From contig NC_092013.1 of the NCBI RefSeq assembly GCF_042242105.1, positions 19,026,618-19,090,617 of the forward strand: a DNA stretch of 64,000 nucleotides, read 5' to 3'. This stretch comes from Pempheris klunzingeri. Its lineage: Eukaryota; Chordata; Actinopteri; Acropomatiformes; Pempheridae. Of this stretch, positions 13,009 to 23,774 are shown piece by piece. Below the pieces are notes generated by a model that made no database searches, had not been told where the DNA came from, and saw nothing but the letters and a program-made list of their open reading frames with translations. Made by a program: the position numbers and the translations under genes. Positions within the stretch are counted from its first letter, which is position 1, and each line of letters opens with the position of its first letter.

Positions 13009-13803
13009 TTAATCGAAGAGTCCGAAGCCCATATCTTCATCTGACTCTTCAGATTCCTCCTTCTTCTCCTCCTTTTTCTCTTCCGCTGGAAATGAGACAA
13101 AAAAAACAAAACAAAACCATCAATACTGCAGACAGATGTCAGAAAGTGCATTTAGGAGCACTGATCTCCAATATGGACTTTGGTTTAGAAAGCTAAATGC
13201 AACTACAGATACATTTGAGACAGCATCATAGTATTTGTACTGCTTTCAAAATGCAATAACATATGATAATTACATTTAGACTGAAAAAAAACATCTGTTT
13301 ATCAATTTAGGAATGAGGTATGTACACGTACCAGCAGCAGGTCCAGCCCCCGCTCCAGCGGCCCCACCAGTAGCAGCGGCAGGAGCCGCCGCAGCACCAC
13401 CACCACCTGCTGGTACGGAGGCTAACTTAGAGAGGCCTGTGGAAAAAGAAAAGAACATTTTAGCCATCTTCAATGTGTGACATCTTGAAATCTTCAGTGT
13501 ATGTTCACTCAGAGGCCTTTACCTGAGTTCATAACTTCATTGATGTCTTTCCCACTCAACTCACTGATGACCTGCAGAATAATATGAAAAGATTAAAAGG
13601 TTTCACTTCAGCCACACACAACATTCAGAAGAAAACCATCTCAACAGTTTACGTAATTGCAGAATATATTGTTTTTATACCTTGTTCAAGCGTTCATCAT
13701 CGGCCTCAATTCCCACGCTGCCCAAGATGGCTTTGATGTCCTTTGCAGAGGGGCTGGTGTTCCCACCGAGCACAGCCAGGAGGTAAGCGGCCACGTAACG
13801 CAT
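13009..13803 (-). CDS. rplp2: 60S acidic ribosomal protein P2
   Basis: Component of the lateral stalk of the large ribosomal subunit, where P1/P2 dimers bound to P0 recruit and stimulate translation factors. Coding exons in order of translation: 13804-13681 (ATG at 13803-13801), 13571-13523, 13436-13332 and 13085-13009. All have GT-AG splice sites and phases that join without shift. The N-terminal domain begins [14 protein letters not shown] and continues through [20 protein letters not shown] and [14 protein letters not shown]. The Ala/Gly/Pro hinge is in the 13436-13332 exon. The tail is [24 protein letters not shown], carrying the diagnostic P-stalk C-terminus. Length is about 115 residues, as expected. 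The 13276-13473 open frame is only the third coding exon read through its introns. It is complete and intact, with no sign of being a processed pseudogene. Confidence 0.97.
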
Positions 13804-14039
13804 TCTGTGTTGACCCAAGAGACACAAACAACTAGTTAACAATTTGTGTGCAACTCTTTAAGTTGTGCAACACTGACGTCAAGTCTGGGAAAGTAAGACA
13901 ATAGAAAACCCACGCAACGTCTCAGCTTTCATTTTAGGCCGTCATGTGTCAAAACCTGCTTGAACTTACAGACGAAATGATCATCAGACAGATGAATCAG
14001 CTAATACTTTGATAACTGACTGTAATCCTTTGCCTTGTG

Positions 14040-14175
14040 GACCTTTCGTCAGACAAAACAAGTCATGTGAATATGTCAACTCTGATAAACTGTGACGGGC
14101 ATTTGTTACCATTTTCAAACATGTTATTGACGAAATGATTAATCGTGATTATACTCATTTTTAGTTACAGGGCTT
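14040..14175. repeat. Dispersed teleost repeat ('gattaatcg' family) in rplp2 intron 1
   Basis: The segment reads 'caaaacaagtcatgtgaata', then 'attgacgaaatgattaatcg' and 'cagggcttcaactatcatta'. This is the same family seen at 7090-7640, in the opposite orientation. It lies in the first intron of rplp2 and is non-coding. Confidence 0.45.
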
Positions 14176-14997
14176 CAACTATCATTATTTGCATTCTAAT
14201 CTGATTACTTCCAGTTATCCAAACAGACATGTTATGATCAGATTTTAACCGACCATTAGACATAGAAGATTAAGGAAATCAGCAATGTTCCCATTCATTA
14301 CTTACTTTTCTAATTATTCAAATAACTGGTTATTCACTTGTGTTATAACTGTGGTCTTGTGTATGGCAGCAGCAGCAGCAACAATGATGCCTGAACTAAT
14401 AAGCATCTCTGTCTTTCAGTGCTCGTGATCACCACTAGGAGGCTGAGATGAAGGGTTTCCCCGCTTGACAGGTATATTTTTAACTCTCCATATCATCTAA
14501 CGACAACGTGGTGTGCGCACTTGAAGAGTTAAGTGTACAGAAATCAGCCATAAAATAGCAGGAAGTCCTTCAAAATGTTGTGAACACTAACTTTTGTTAT
14601 TCTACCATGTCTGGTTTGGTTTGGTTTGCTTGGCAGGAGACAGACATGATGTTAGCTAAGCTAACGTTAGCCTTTGCTGTCTTCAGACGATGCTTTCATG
14701 TCATTCACACACGGACAAAAGGACAATAAAAGGTTACAGTCTGTATCTGACAGCTTTGGACTGAGCTCCGGTGTTGAACCGTGAAACAAACAGAGCCATG
14801 TGGTTCAGAGCCAGCGGGCAGCATGGCGCCCACTGTTTCCCTACAGCAGCCCTCCATTAGTGGAAACGGTCTCTGCCGCAAGAGTGCCGCGTTTTTCAGA
14901 AACTAAACGCTGCTATTCAGTACGTGTGACATTAAAAACACAACGAATCGTTATCTACTCGATCCGCACAGTTTAAATGATCAAAATCTGGACTTAC

Positions 14998-15045
14998 TTA
15001 AGTCTAAACAGACACGAAACGTCGGTCACGCTAAGAAATCCGGAA
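14998..15045 (-). promoter_or_regulatory. rplp2: rplp2 first (non-coding) exon with 5' TOP-like start
   Basis: On the - strand a pyrimidine tract reading CTTCTCTCTTCC near 15054-15043 is followed by a short leader. The leader ends at a strong donor, GTAAGT, at 14997-14992. A pyrimidine tract at the transcription start is the 5' TOP element that couples ribosomal protein mRNA translation to mTOR signalling. The exact start is inferred, and the exon contains no ATG. Confidence 0.6.
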
Positions 15046-15513
15046 GAGAGAAGGAGGCGGAACCGGAAGGTGCAGAAGAGCGGAATGCGTCGATTTCATT
15101 GGTCAATATAATAGAAAATAAATAAATAAATTACAAAAGCCCTCCATGAGTTTCTTAGAGAAGATGTTAGAAGTGTTAAAGCAACAGGAGCTTTGCAGCT
15201 TTGTTAAACCCAGCTAAGTGCAGGTGATTTTTAACATATGCTGTGACACATATTATACTCTGTATCAGAAAGCCTGAAGTCTTGTCTGAACTTCTTCATC
15301 TTTACATATCAGACCTTCTCCGTTACTTTGCCTCCTCTCTGTCTTTCCTCTCATTCTTTCCCCATCCATCCCTCCCCTTCTTTATCTTCTATTATGAATC
15401 TATTTGCTCTTCCTCCCCTTCATCTTCATTGGAAACTCCTAACTGTCCCATGACTCTTTTATTTTATTGCGAGTTATATAATTCCAGTTAAATATAGAAT
15501 ATAATATAGAATA

Positions 15514-15721
15514 TGTGGGACTTGTTAGACTGTGTATAAAATGATCAGCTGACTTTAGAAACATGTCATAAGAGCCTGAGTGACACTGTAGTTGTCAGAG
15601 TTTTATCACTTCAGGTCTCTCAGCCTGCTGGACTCTTCTGAAGAAGTTGTATTTCTTCAAAAAGGTTCCATGGTTGCTATGTTTTGTCTCCACGTGCATC
15701 ATTTGGACTAAAACATCATTG
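15514..15721. repeat. 208-bp direct repeat, copy 1
   Basis: The copy begins TGTGGGACTTGTTAG and ends ACTAAAACATCATTG. It matches copy 2 at 16950-17157 at every position except one (A here, C there, in 'gagttttatcac'). Sequence after it ('ctgaaaaaccttgcaaacgc') is shared more loosely with sequence after copy 2. It may belong to the 5' part of an L2-like LINE, since LINE reverse transcriptase sequence follows copy 2. Confidence 0.9.
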
Positions 15722-16394
15722 CACCTCTGAAAAACCTTGCAAACGCTCACAAAAACACAAACTGCTGCTTTCATCGAGGATTTCACTGAAAAGGAATCAT
15801 CACCTGAGAGTTTTATCCATCTGGACTTTGACTTCAGCCTGACTGTCACCGACAACAGGACTTTTTTCATTGGAGACGTAAGATTTGTTCACTTTTTAAA
15901 AGAGACTTTTGTAGAAAATCTGCAGACTGTGATATAACTAATGGCGACTTGACAAAGTGTTTCGATTTATTGAAGAAGGATCTGAAAGGATGTTGTAGAT
16001 TTGTCAGTCCGCACGAAAACCAAAAAATTAGAATAAAATTGAATGAAGTCTGGTGGAAAATCACAATCACACTGTACATAAATAATTTAAGTTATGTTGT
16101 ATTTGACAGAATTCAGCTGTTTTGATTCAAAAGCTGGTATCCACAGGTCCAACGAGATGTGAGGCTTTGACATTTAAGTGTCCATCTGATTGATAGTTTC
16201 ACATGAAGACATGGCAGATGTCCATTCTGAACTTTATACAGCCCAATCCTTCATATGCTCATTTATAACTAATCCAAAATAATGTTCTGAATATCACTCT
16301 AGGTTTATTTTACATGGGATAATTCAGATCATTAACATTTTTAACACTGAACCACTTACAAAAATCTATTTCAGGTTTTCCAACTTGACCTCTA

Positions 16395-16423
16395 GGGGGG
16401 GGGGGAGGGAGGAGGTGGGAGGG
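16395..16423 (+). repeat. G-rich tract with G-quadruplex potential
   Basis: Eleven consecutive G residues are followed by AGGGAGGAGGTGGGAGGG. At least four runs of three or more G with short spacers lie within 29 bases, which fits the usual G-quadruplex pattern. It lies between the two 208-bp repeats. Any function is unknown. Confidence 0.7.
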
Positions 16424-16949
16424 CAAAACTACGCGTGAACCATCCCTGTAAATGGTGAATGTTCATTTCAAGTTGTTAGTGTTAACTAATGTTATGATTT
16501 CTGAATGATACAAATGAATCTGTGAAATGTGTAACTGGTGTTCTTCATCATCTGATTTTTCAGAGAGAGGAGAATAACGCAGTAAAGAGAGGAGACGTAA
16601 AGAAATGAGAAAAGGAGAGAAAAGACATCAAAAAGAAGAAAATGAAAGGAGAGGAAAGACTGGATGTAAAAGGTGAACTTCAACTCATTTAATGTTAATG
16701 TCAGAACTCCTTAAGTGAGAAACCAAGTGTGTCTGTGATCAAACAGCACCGAACGCTGGTTGAAGAAGGAAATGTCACACTTTGGTTTCTGTTTATGCTG
16801 GAAAATCAAAAATATTGTATTTTCATATACTATTTTATCATTATCTTATCTTCATATTATCATCTAGTTGTCTTTTATTATTATCTTATTCAAGGACAGT
16901 TTTGCCATGAGTGGAGAATTTATTAGTGGACCTGGTGTCGTCTGTGTGG

Positions 16950-17157
16950 TGTGGGACTTGTTAGACTGTGTATAAAATGATCAGCTGACTTTAGAAACAT
17001 GTCATAAGAGCCTGAGTGACACTGTAGTTGTCAGAGTTTTCTCACTTCAGGTCTCTCAGCCTGCTGGACTCTTCTGAAGAAGTTGTATTTCTTCAAAAAG
17101 GTTCCATGGTTGCTATGTTTTGTCTCCACGTGCATCATTTGGACTAAAACATCATTG
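16950..17157. repeat. 208-bp direct repeat, copy 2
   Basis: Same orientation as copy 1, offset by 1436 bases, with a single mismatch. A diverged third partial copy ('gtataaaatcattagctgg...agaaacatgtcaacaag') lies at about 17214-17260. It leads into a short ATG frame and then a LINE fragment. Confidence 0.9.
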
Positions 17158-17246
17158 AAAACAATCATCAAAACAATCATCACTGAAAAACCTTGCAGAG
17201 ACTTTGTACCTGTGCACGTATAAAATCATTAGCTGGTCTTAGAAAC

Positions 17247-17675
17247 ATGTCAACAAGAAGTAAAACTGTTGCTCCACTAAAGGTTAAAAAAAGAGTTTGA
17301 CTGACAGAATCTCCACAATAGTTAAAACGAAAACATTGTTAAGAAGATTAAGAGAGCCTGTCAGGCATCTGAAAGAAAATGGAGGAAAAAGGCTCACAGA
17401 TCACAGTGATTTATATAAAGAAGTCATGACTGTCCACAGCAAAGTGGTACGTCTGGCAAGAAGCGATTACTTTCCCAAGATTATTACAGAGAATGCTGGG
17501 AAGTTATCGACCAGCTACTCAATGCTGCCAGGTGGTAATGCACCAACCAGCTATAGGCAGATATCCAACCTTCATTTCGTTAGCAAGATACTTGCAAAGA
17601 CAGTTTAAGTGGAAATGAAACAAATTCATAAAGAATATAGTATTGTGGGGCAATTTCAGTCAGGCTTTAGAACAG
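17247..17675 (+). mobile_element. L2-like LINE fragment, internally deleted
   Basis: The open frame at 17297-17608 and the codons after it carry YFPKIITEN, then SYRQISNLHFVSKILAKTV, then a QFQSGFRT-like stretch. This is the start of a reverse transcriptase domain of the L2/CR1 group, in the expected order. The endonuclease part and most of the polymerase are missing, and stops interrupt the frame. It is a dead remnant. The copy orientation is +, like the 208-bp repeats upstream, so both may come from one rearranged element. Confidence 0.7.
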
Positions 17676-18970
17676 GGTTCCTCAACTGGTTTTCCCCAAG
17701 GGCCAAATTGTGTCAAGAATATCAAATCGAGGGCCAAAAACACTGGGGTTAAAGTAGCATTAGTAGTGGTGGTGGTAGTTTAATTCAGGCCTGGGGTTAT
17801 CAAATCCTGAGATGAGCCCAAACAATGTAGCCCAAACAATATTATTAGTTTTTATTCTTTTAAATTTCTTATTATTTAGTTGTTTAATTCAATTTTGCTA
17901 CTAAAGTTTGCTGTTGTATTAGTAGTTGTCTACTTTCCACTGTTTCTGTTCTCTCATTTAATCTAGTTGTTCTTTCTAATTAGGCATTGTTGTATTTGAA
18001 GGATGAAAAATGCTTTACAAATGAAACTAATAGTATTATTGTTGTCATTGTTATCATATAACAATAAGATTTACAAATAGACAAAAATAAATGGATGTTC
18101 ACTCACTAATCAGTGAGAGAAGTGACGGCTTTAGATTCTCCTCTTCACGTTCAGCTACAGCCTGTGTGCATATCAAGCATGTCGCTTCAGCATTGGCGTA
18201 GTGCGGTGAAATAACACAAAACTCATTGGTCAGAATTGAACTGACGGTTTTCTTGGTCGACTTTGCGTTTTTCGTGCAGGCCATGGTCTTGGTTTAGGAG
18301 ATTGAATGAAGCTCAATGTTAGGCTCTCAGGACACCACACCCATCTAGATCTACGCTACCAAGCTAGCCAAGGCTAAGGAGCTAGGCATGGATGGATGTA
18401 TATATCCATTGCTCTGTTCATTCCTATGAAAGCTGCTTAGTGACGCATAAAGTCAAAAAAGTTAGATTTACCGGGCATAAATTACCTGCATCTTCTGCAT
18501 TGTTTGGCCCATGGAGCATGTCTGCACTATAATGCATGGGAATAAAATCGTCTCGTTCGGCTCATCTGGACTTCTTCGACTCTGATGACGAAATGAAACA
18601 TTTCACGGGGGTTGTGACCCTAAAAAAAAAAAAATGTATCCACCGATTTACATGCATCTCTTTCGCTATGGAAAAACGTATTTTTGGGCCCATTGGCATC
18701 AACATGTAGCATCAGCTACATGTTACTCTGTGCTGCTCTCTCCTGGTGAGAGACAGCAGACTCTGTGTGTGTGTGTGGTACATCTCAAAAGTGAGTTTTA
18801 ATTGTTTGTAATGTATAAAGTGTTCTGAGTTTGGTGGACAGTGCTATAAAAATAAATCATGACTTATTGATAGAAGTCATCCTCAAGCGGCCAGTCCAGG
18901 AATTGGCAGTGTTTGGCACTTTGGCATTGGCTTCATTTTCTGGACCTGGAGGTTGCAGCTTGTCGCCACC
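17676..18970. repeat. Composite of dispersed repeats
   Basis: The phrase 'ggttcctcaactggttttcc' followed by 'gagggccaaaaacactgggg' near 17677-17745 resembles the end of a hAT-type non-autonomous element. The stretch at about 18500-18970 ('gcactttggcattggcttca', 'ctggacctggaggttgcagc') resembles a common teleost dispersed repeat. No coding capacity is seen. Names and exact borders cannot be set without a repeat library. Confidence 0.4.
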
Positions 18971-19425
18971 TGGTGTGGTTTGATGTTGTAGCTGGTCAAA
19001 ATCACTATATTACAGTTGGGTGAGTTCATCTATAACACTGCATGATTTGTAAGGTGATTGTATGATCTGTATGTAAAATCTTAATAGATGTAAAACAAAT
19101 GTAATGGGTACAGTAGGCCTGTGCCCCTCTCGAAGGGAGGAGGAGGAGTTAAAAGTAGCAAATATGCGGAAATATTCAAGTTAAATACAACTACTGAAGT
19201 ACTGTACAAGGAGTAGAGCAGACTTAACTAATATCCAAGCTCAGTTTATCCCTTTGAACCTGATGTTTTCCCTTAAATTGTCTCTTAAATGGCTTTAAAT
19301 TTGAAACTTTACCAATTTTATAATTAAATGACATTTTATAGAGAATAAGACAAGGAAAGATGTACTGATGCTTCAAAGCTTATGTGCCTACTGTACGACA
19401 GAACACTGATTCAGTCAGTTGCAGT

Positions 19426-19431
19426 TTTATT
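19426..19431 (-). terminator. Possible polyadenylation signal of the 114-aa membrane protein gene
   Basis: TTTATT on the + strand reads AATAAA on the - strand, about 160 bases after the stop codon at 19592-19590. Confidence 0.45.
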
Positions 19432-19589
19432 TCTATTAGTTCACCATCAAAAATATAGCTTAGATATCATTAATACATCGCTGGATCTCTGGTTAAGATA
19501 TAACTATAAATTGATCCTTTCTGGGCATTTGTAACATCACATTGTGCCTACAACATTGTAGAAAACACATAAAAAAGACTGTTAACAGA

Positions 19590-19934
19590 TTACAATTCAA
19601 ACAACTCCTCCTGTCTGTCTTGGGTGAAGAGCCAGTCGAACAGAAAGACCACTGAATCGGACACAAACAATGCAATCTTCTTCAAGTTCGTCACATACCA
19701 CGCTTTGTAGACACATTCTCCCATTAGCACGACCAAAAAAATGATCAGAAACCCGAGGAAGATGCGGTCAATGATAAAGTTTGCCTTTTTTTTGAAGGGC
19801 CATTGCGCCCAAGGCTGCAGATGCTGGGCCTCGAAGTATTTGCCAAAGTGTAGCAAGGTTTCGTATTCGTCATACGCCTCTTCCTCTGGAGCCTCCAAGT
19901 CTTGGTCACTGGCTGCTCCATCCGTGTCTGCCAT
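19590..19934 (-). CDS. Small single-pass membrane protein, SMIM40-like
   Basis: A 114-residue protein in a single coding exon. The ATG at 19934 is preceded on the - strand by an acceptor (tttaatttgcag) 17 bases upstream. A 5' UTR exon with a good donor (GAG|gtaaga, exon edge at 20096) lies about 150 bases further up. The N-terminus is acidic (residues 1-25). A hydrophobic helix (IIDRIFLGFLIIFLVVLMGE) spans roughly residues 53-75, followed by CVYKAW. A second amphipathic stretch (IALFVSDSVVFLFDWLF) comes before an acidic end, EELFEL. The pattern D..F..FL..FL..LM.E..YK, DWL and an EE-L tail resembles what I recall of human SMIM40, encoded at 6p21 like TULP1. That match is from memory and tentative, and SMIM40 itself has no established function. 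Intact frame, fitting splice sites and a membrane segment support a real gene. Confidence 0.6.
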   Translation of the reverse strand: MADTDGAASDQDLEAPEEEAYDEYETLLHFGKYFEAQHLQPWAQWPFKKKANFIIDRIFLGFLIIFLVVLMGECVYKAWYVTNLKKIALFVSDSVVFLFDWLFTQDRQEELFEL

Positions 19935-20095
19935 TTTATTGTGGTTTGATGCTGCAAATTAAAGTTTTCTTCAGTTATTTGATAATATCAAAATCATAAA
20001 AGTAAACCAATTATAAGAAGCACAGGTAGTGCCTATTATGAAGCTTCACAAATCTTTTATTGTAGCTGTTTTATGATGATTGCGATCGGTCTTAC

Positions 20096-20130
20096 CTCAA
20101 AGAAGATTAATCTGGGGTGAAGGTAAGGAC
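20096..20130 (-). promoter_or_regulatory. 5' UTR exon edge and donor of the small membrane protein gene
   Basis: On the - strand the sequence ATTAATCTTCTTTGAG is followed by GTAAGACC, a strong donor. It pairs with the acceptor just upstream of the ATG at 19934. The upstream limit of this exon and the transcription start are not determined. No ATG is seen in the part shown. Confidence 0.45.
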
Positions 20131-21119
20131 ACATACACAAAATGCAAACTCTTGGCTCTTTGTCTCCACAGCTACACCATGCTTGTGCCCCTTCAGTATT
20201 CAGTAGTCCACAGGAGAGTTTGGTGCGAAGGTAGTAAATGCCAGATTGGTGATGCGGCACCTACCTCACTAAGACGGGGGCTGGGGATTAGACCATACTC
20301 AGCAGTTTCAAATCCCTCTACAGGGATGAAGGTGACAGCTGGTAAAATACGCATTGATCTGTTTGTGAGGGAAGGACAGAGAGATAGAGGAAGACGGTTT
20401 CATACAAGAGCACGCTCGTGCGAAACTATTCAACCTTGCAAGTCTCAGGTGGTCACAACATACCAGACAAGTGAATGCACCTAAACCTGAGGAAAATGAA
20501 CATCTCTTTGGACTTCACTGCAGCATACACACAAAATCCATGTATCAGATATGCATATTTCAAACCTGATTAGACCTTTTTTTCTTATGTATCAACTTCT
20601 GTAAGCTGTAGTAGTGTGACGTGGTCTGAAAGCAGACAGAAGTCCAACTGATGACAAAGCAGAACGGATGCAGCTTTAGCAGAAGCTTTAGCTCTGGAGT
20701 CGGAATAAATCACTTCAGCAAAATGCTTGGTGGGTAATTTACTCAAATGCCTCTGTGCCTTTTGAACACCCTGCCACAGCTTTTGAGATATGACTTACTC
20801 TAGCTGAATTAGCCGAAGAGTTGCCTGTGTCCTGTGATGAAGACTAATGGCTGGAGTGCTTTGATGTTGCCACAGTTTTGTTGCATTTGATTTAGTGTCT
20901 TTATTGTTAATTTGCATTCCAGACAGGCCCTTTTCACTTCTCTGAATGGTTTTCTGAGAAACATAACATTTCCAGAACACAATGTGCTCTTGATTGATCT
21001 TACTCAATTAATCTTGGCATTCTGAATCTTCTTGCTTTTTGTTTTTTCTTTGTGCTAAACCTAATCCCATTTGCTAGCAGCGTGGCTCTGTACAGCACTG
21101 TCAGCCTGTCTGTCAGTCA

Positions 21120-21530
21120 GATTAAAATATCCCAACAGCTGTGTGATGGATTGCCATAGCAGTTTGAACAGACATTCCTGGAGCCCAGAGGATGAATCCT
21201 AAAGACCTTTCTTCTTGCCCCAACATCAGGTCAAAGTCTGTCCAGTGAAATGTCTCAGCATCTGCCATGAGTTGCGGACATTCATGTTCCCCTCAGGGTG
21301 AACTGTAATAACTCTGACTTTTCGTCCAGCATCACCACGAGGTCAACATTTCAATTTGTCAATTAATCTGATTTATTACTAAATACTTGTAAAACTCTTT
21401 TAGAGCTGATTATTGAAATTGCATGCTATAATGTTCAGCATCAGCATATAGCATTGTCACTGTGAGCATGTTTAGCTGTACCCAAATACAGCCTCTCACA
21501 GAGCGCTGGCATGGCAAGTCTTGTTTACAG
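21120..21530. repeat. Dispersed teleost repeat, 'gccatgaaatttggt' family, copy 1
   Basis: It contains 'gatggattgccatagcagtt', 'gacattcatgttcccctcag', 'catcaccacgaggtcaacat' and 'cagcatcagcatatagcatt'. The same blocks in the same order recur at about 49720-50005 and 55690-55990, both inside tulp1 introns. Non-coding. Confidence 0.55.
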
Positions 21531-21590
21531 TGTATTTAAATTGTTTTAAATGTGAAAGAATTTGCATATTTAATGAGGAAGCTATGAATA

Positions 21591-21596
21591 TTTATT
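21591..21596 (-). terminator. Possible polyadenylation signal of the - strand adenosine receptor gene
   Basis: TTTATT reads AATAAA on the - strand, about 320 bases after the stop codon at 21920-21918. Other AT-rich candidates exist further down. Confidence 0.35.
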
Positions 21597-21917
21597 CCGG
21601 TGAATTTACCAAGAAGCTTTTTGAACATGAAATGTTTGTTGTATCACTTATTGTGTTGGCATATAATTCAATATGAATCAGTTAAGGAAGTATTAAGTGA
21701 AAACAAAATAATGCACGCTGATGGGGTTGTTCATTTGTTTTACTGATTGCAGGCTAATTTTCTTCAAATCTAACTATGCCAAAGAAATCTGAGCGGATCA
21801 GAAATGAACTCGTCCCATGACATGATGTGACATGATATTCCAAATATCACATAATCCCATGCGTGTCATCGCTGCACTCGCTCGCTAACAAGGTACACTG
21901 GAGTACTGCAGTCCTTG

Positions 21918-23774
21918 TTACATATTTACATCCGCTTTCTCCATCAGGGCTGGTGTGCTGGTGGGGCAGGATGTGGGCTCTGAAGGTTTGCATAACATGC
22001 AACGGCGAGTGATTTGGATCAGCGTGACACGAAACCTCTTTATCCTGAATGCATAAACCAGTGGGTTGAGTGCCGAGTTCACATGGGACATGAAGATGCC
22101 CACATACATGGCGAACTTGGGTATGTAACACTTAGGGCAGAAGAAGTTGATGCAGTTCATGATGTGTATTGGCAGCCAACACACAGTGAAGAGGAAGACC
22201 ACCAAGGCCAGCGATTTTGCCAGCTTCAGCTCCTTCCGATAGTACCTCTCTCCATCACAAGTGGCTTCAGCACGACGGTTAAGCTGTCGCCGGATCACCC
22301 TGAAGATCTCTGCATACAGAGCGATCATGATGGACAGTGGTATGACCACCCAGCCGAAGAAATTGAAGTACACCATGTAGTCCATCCTCATGACAGTGGT
22401 GAATTCACAGATAATTTCACTGGAACTGCTGTGGTTTGTCTGAACATCACGGTTATTCCATCCAATCATTGGAACCAGTCCAGTGAGGAAGGAGAGGATC
22501 CAACACAGACAAACTGCCACATATGCTCTCCTCTCGGTCACTATAATGTTGTACCTGAGAAAAGAAATGATGACAGGTTTTTTTTTTTTTGCAGAATACT
22601 GGATTACTTTGAACAAACACCAGTCCTTAGGTTATTGTTCAGAAGCCTTTTTCTCAGCATTTGACATCAGAATCCAACTGATAAACAAAACGTTGTAGGG
22701 GCGACTGCCAAAATTGCTTAATAAGCAGTGTTTGTCAGTTATTTAGACTGACTGGGACATTTTAATTTGCCTGAAAGCTTCTGATGTCCAGCCTATTGAT
22801 TTGCATTAAACCAGGAAACGATATATGTGGTGCCACGTCTGACAATACTGAAACCCACCTCCTCTTGATTGACTCTGAGGCTATAAGCGATAAAAAAGTA
22901 CGATCGGAGACCAGCGGTACTATAATTAGATGATCTAATTATCATGATTAGATGATTTGATCTTGTAAAATATTCTTGGGGCAACTTGAGAAAGTAGATT
23001 ACCAGAAAAAAAATGTAAATAAAGATGACTTGTCCTCTTTAACTTTTATGGCAAGAGATACATGCGATCTTGATTGAATACTAGTGAAATCAAACTGAAG
23101 AATTAATAGCTTTTGTGCTAATAACATATTTCAGAGTAAGAATAGGTTGGATCATAGTTTATTTTTAGAAAGAAAGCTGCAATGGAGCGGACAGTCACAA
23201 CCAGACAGGCACCATGCAGACATCTGCTTCCTATTGCTCTCTGTTATGAATATTTCATTGTTCTTACCGTAACCATACTCTCAATGACCGTATTGATAGT
23301 GTAATACATTTCTCAATGGTGTCGTCACTGCAGTCATCCAACACAATCTTAAGCAAACCAACCAATCCTCAGAAAATCAGAGAAAGTGCAACCAACTGGT
23401 TTTACAACAGTTCCTCACCTGGTGGGAATCTTGACTCGCAGGTATCGGTCGATGGCGATGGCCAGCAGGGAAAGGATGGAGCTCTGTGTGATGATGAGCA
23501 GCAGGCAGGAGAGGAAGAGGCAGGTGTAGAACTGAGTGTTAAATCCCAGACTAATGATGATCGCCAGAGGGATGACCAAAACCCCCACAGCGATGTCGGC
23601 CACGGCCAGAGACACGATGAAGCAGAAGGTGGTGTTGCGGAGAGCCCGGTTCACACACACAACCAGCACCACCAGCACATTTCCCAGCACTGAGGCCAAG
23701 GCAATGGCTGTCTCAATGGAGATGTACATCATGTCCACATGCTCCCGACGCCTTATACCAGGAGAGGAAGACAT
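21918..23774 (-). CDS. adora3: Adenosine receptor, A3 type (class A GPCR), two coding exons
   Basis: Plasma-membrane G-protein-coupled receptor for extracellular adenosine; A1 and A3 types couple to Gi and lower cAMP. Coding exons: 23774-23419 and 22554-21918, GT-AG, joined after AG of the Arg codon in IPTR|Y, giving 330 residues. Visible features: Glu in TM1 (YISIETAI), DRYLRV at residues 109-114, EL2 CEF with the ligand-stacking Phe, TM6 [15 protein letters not shown] with the binding Asn, and TM7 [14 protein letters not shown] with Ser-His at 7.42-7.43 and the NPxxY motif. Ser rather than Thr at 7.42, MRMDYMVYF in TM5 and a short CKPSEP tail favour A3 over A1. The start at MSSSPG (23774) is chosen because the upstream in-frame codons look like intron or UTR. 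The long + strand frame at 22014-22664 is an antisense shadow. Paralogue naming (adora3a, adora3b, A1-like) is not settled here. Confidence 0.9.

Noticed and set aside
13086-14990. H/ACA snoRNA in an rplp2 intron
   Set aside because: The human RPLP2 gene hosts a snoRNA, so I looked in the introns, but could not identify a hairpin-hinge-hairpin-tail structure with confidence. An Infernal search with the relevant Rfam model would decide.
15514-17157. LTR retrotransposon with 208-bp LTRs
   Set aside because: Despite near-identical direct repeats and a TG start, I saw no target-site duplication, no tRNA primer-binding site and no gag/pol in between. LINE sequence follows the second copy instead.
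20080-20484. 134-codon + strand open frame
   Set aside because: It starts within the 5' UTR exon of the small membrane protein gene on the other strand. No family resemblance or splice support.
22014-22664. 216-codon + strand open frame
   Set aside because: It is antisense to the second exon of the - strand adenosine receptor gene. The receptor frame has clear GPCR motifs and splice sites, and this frame has none.
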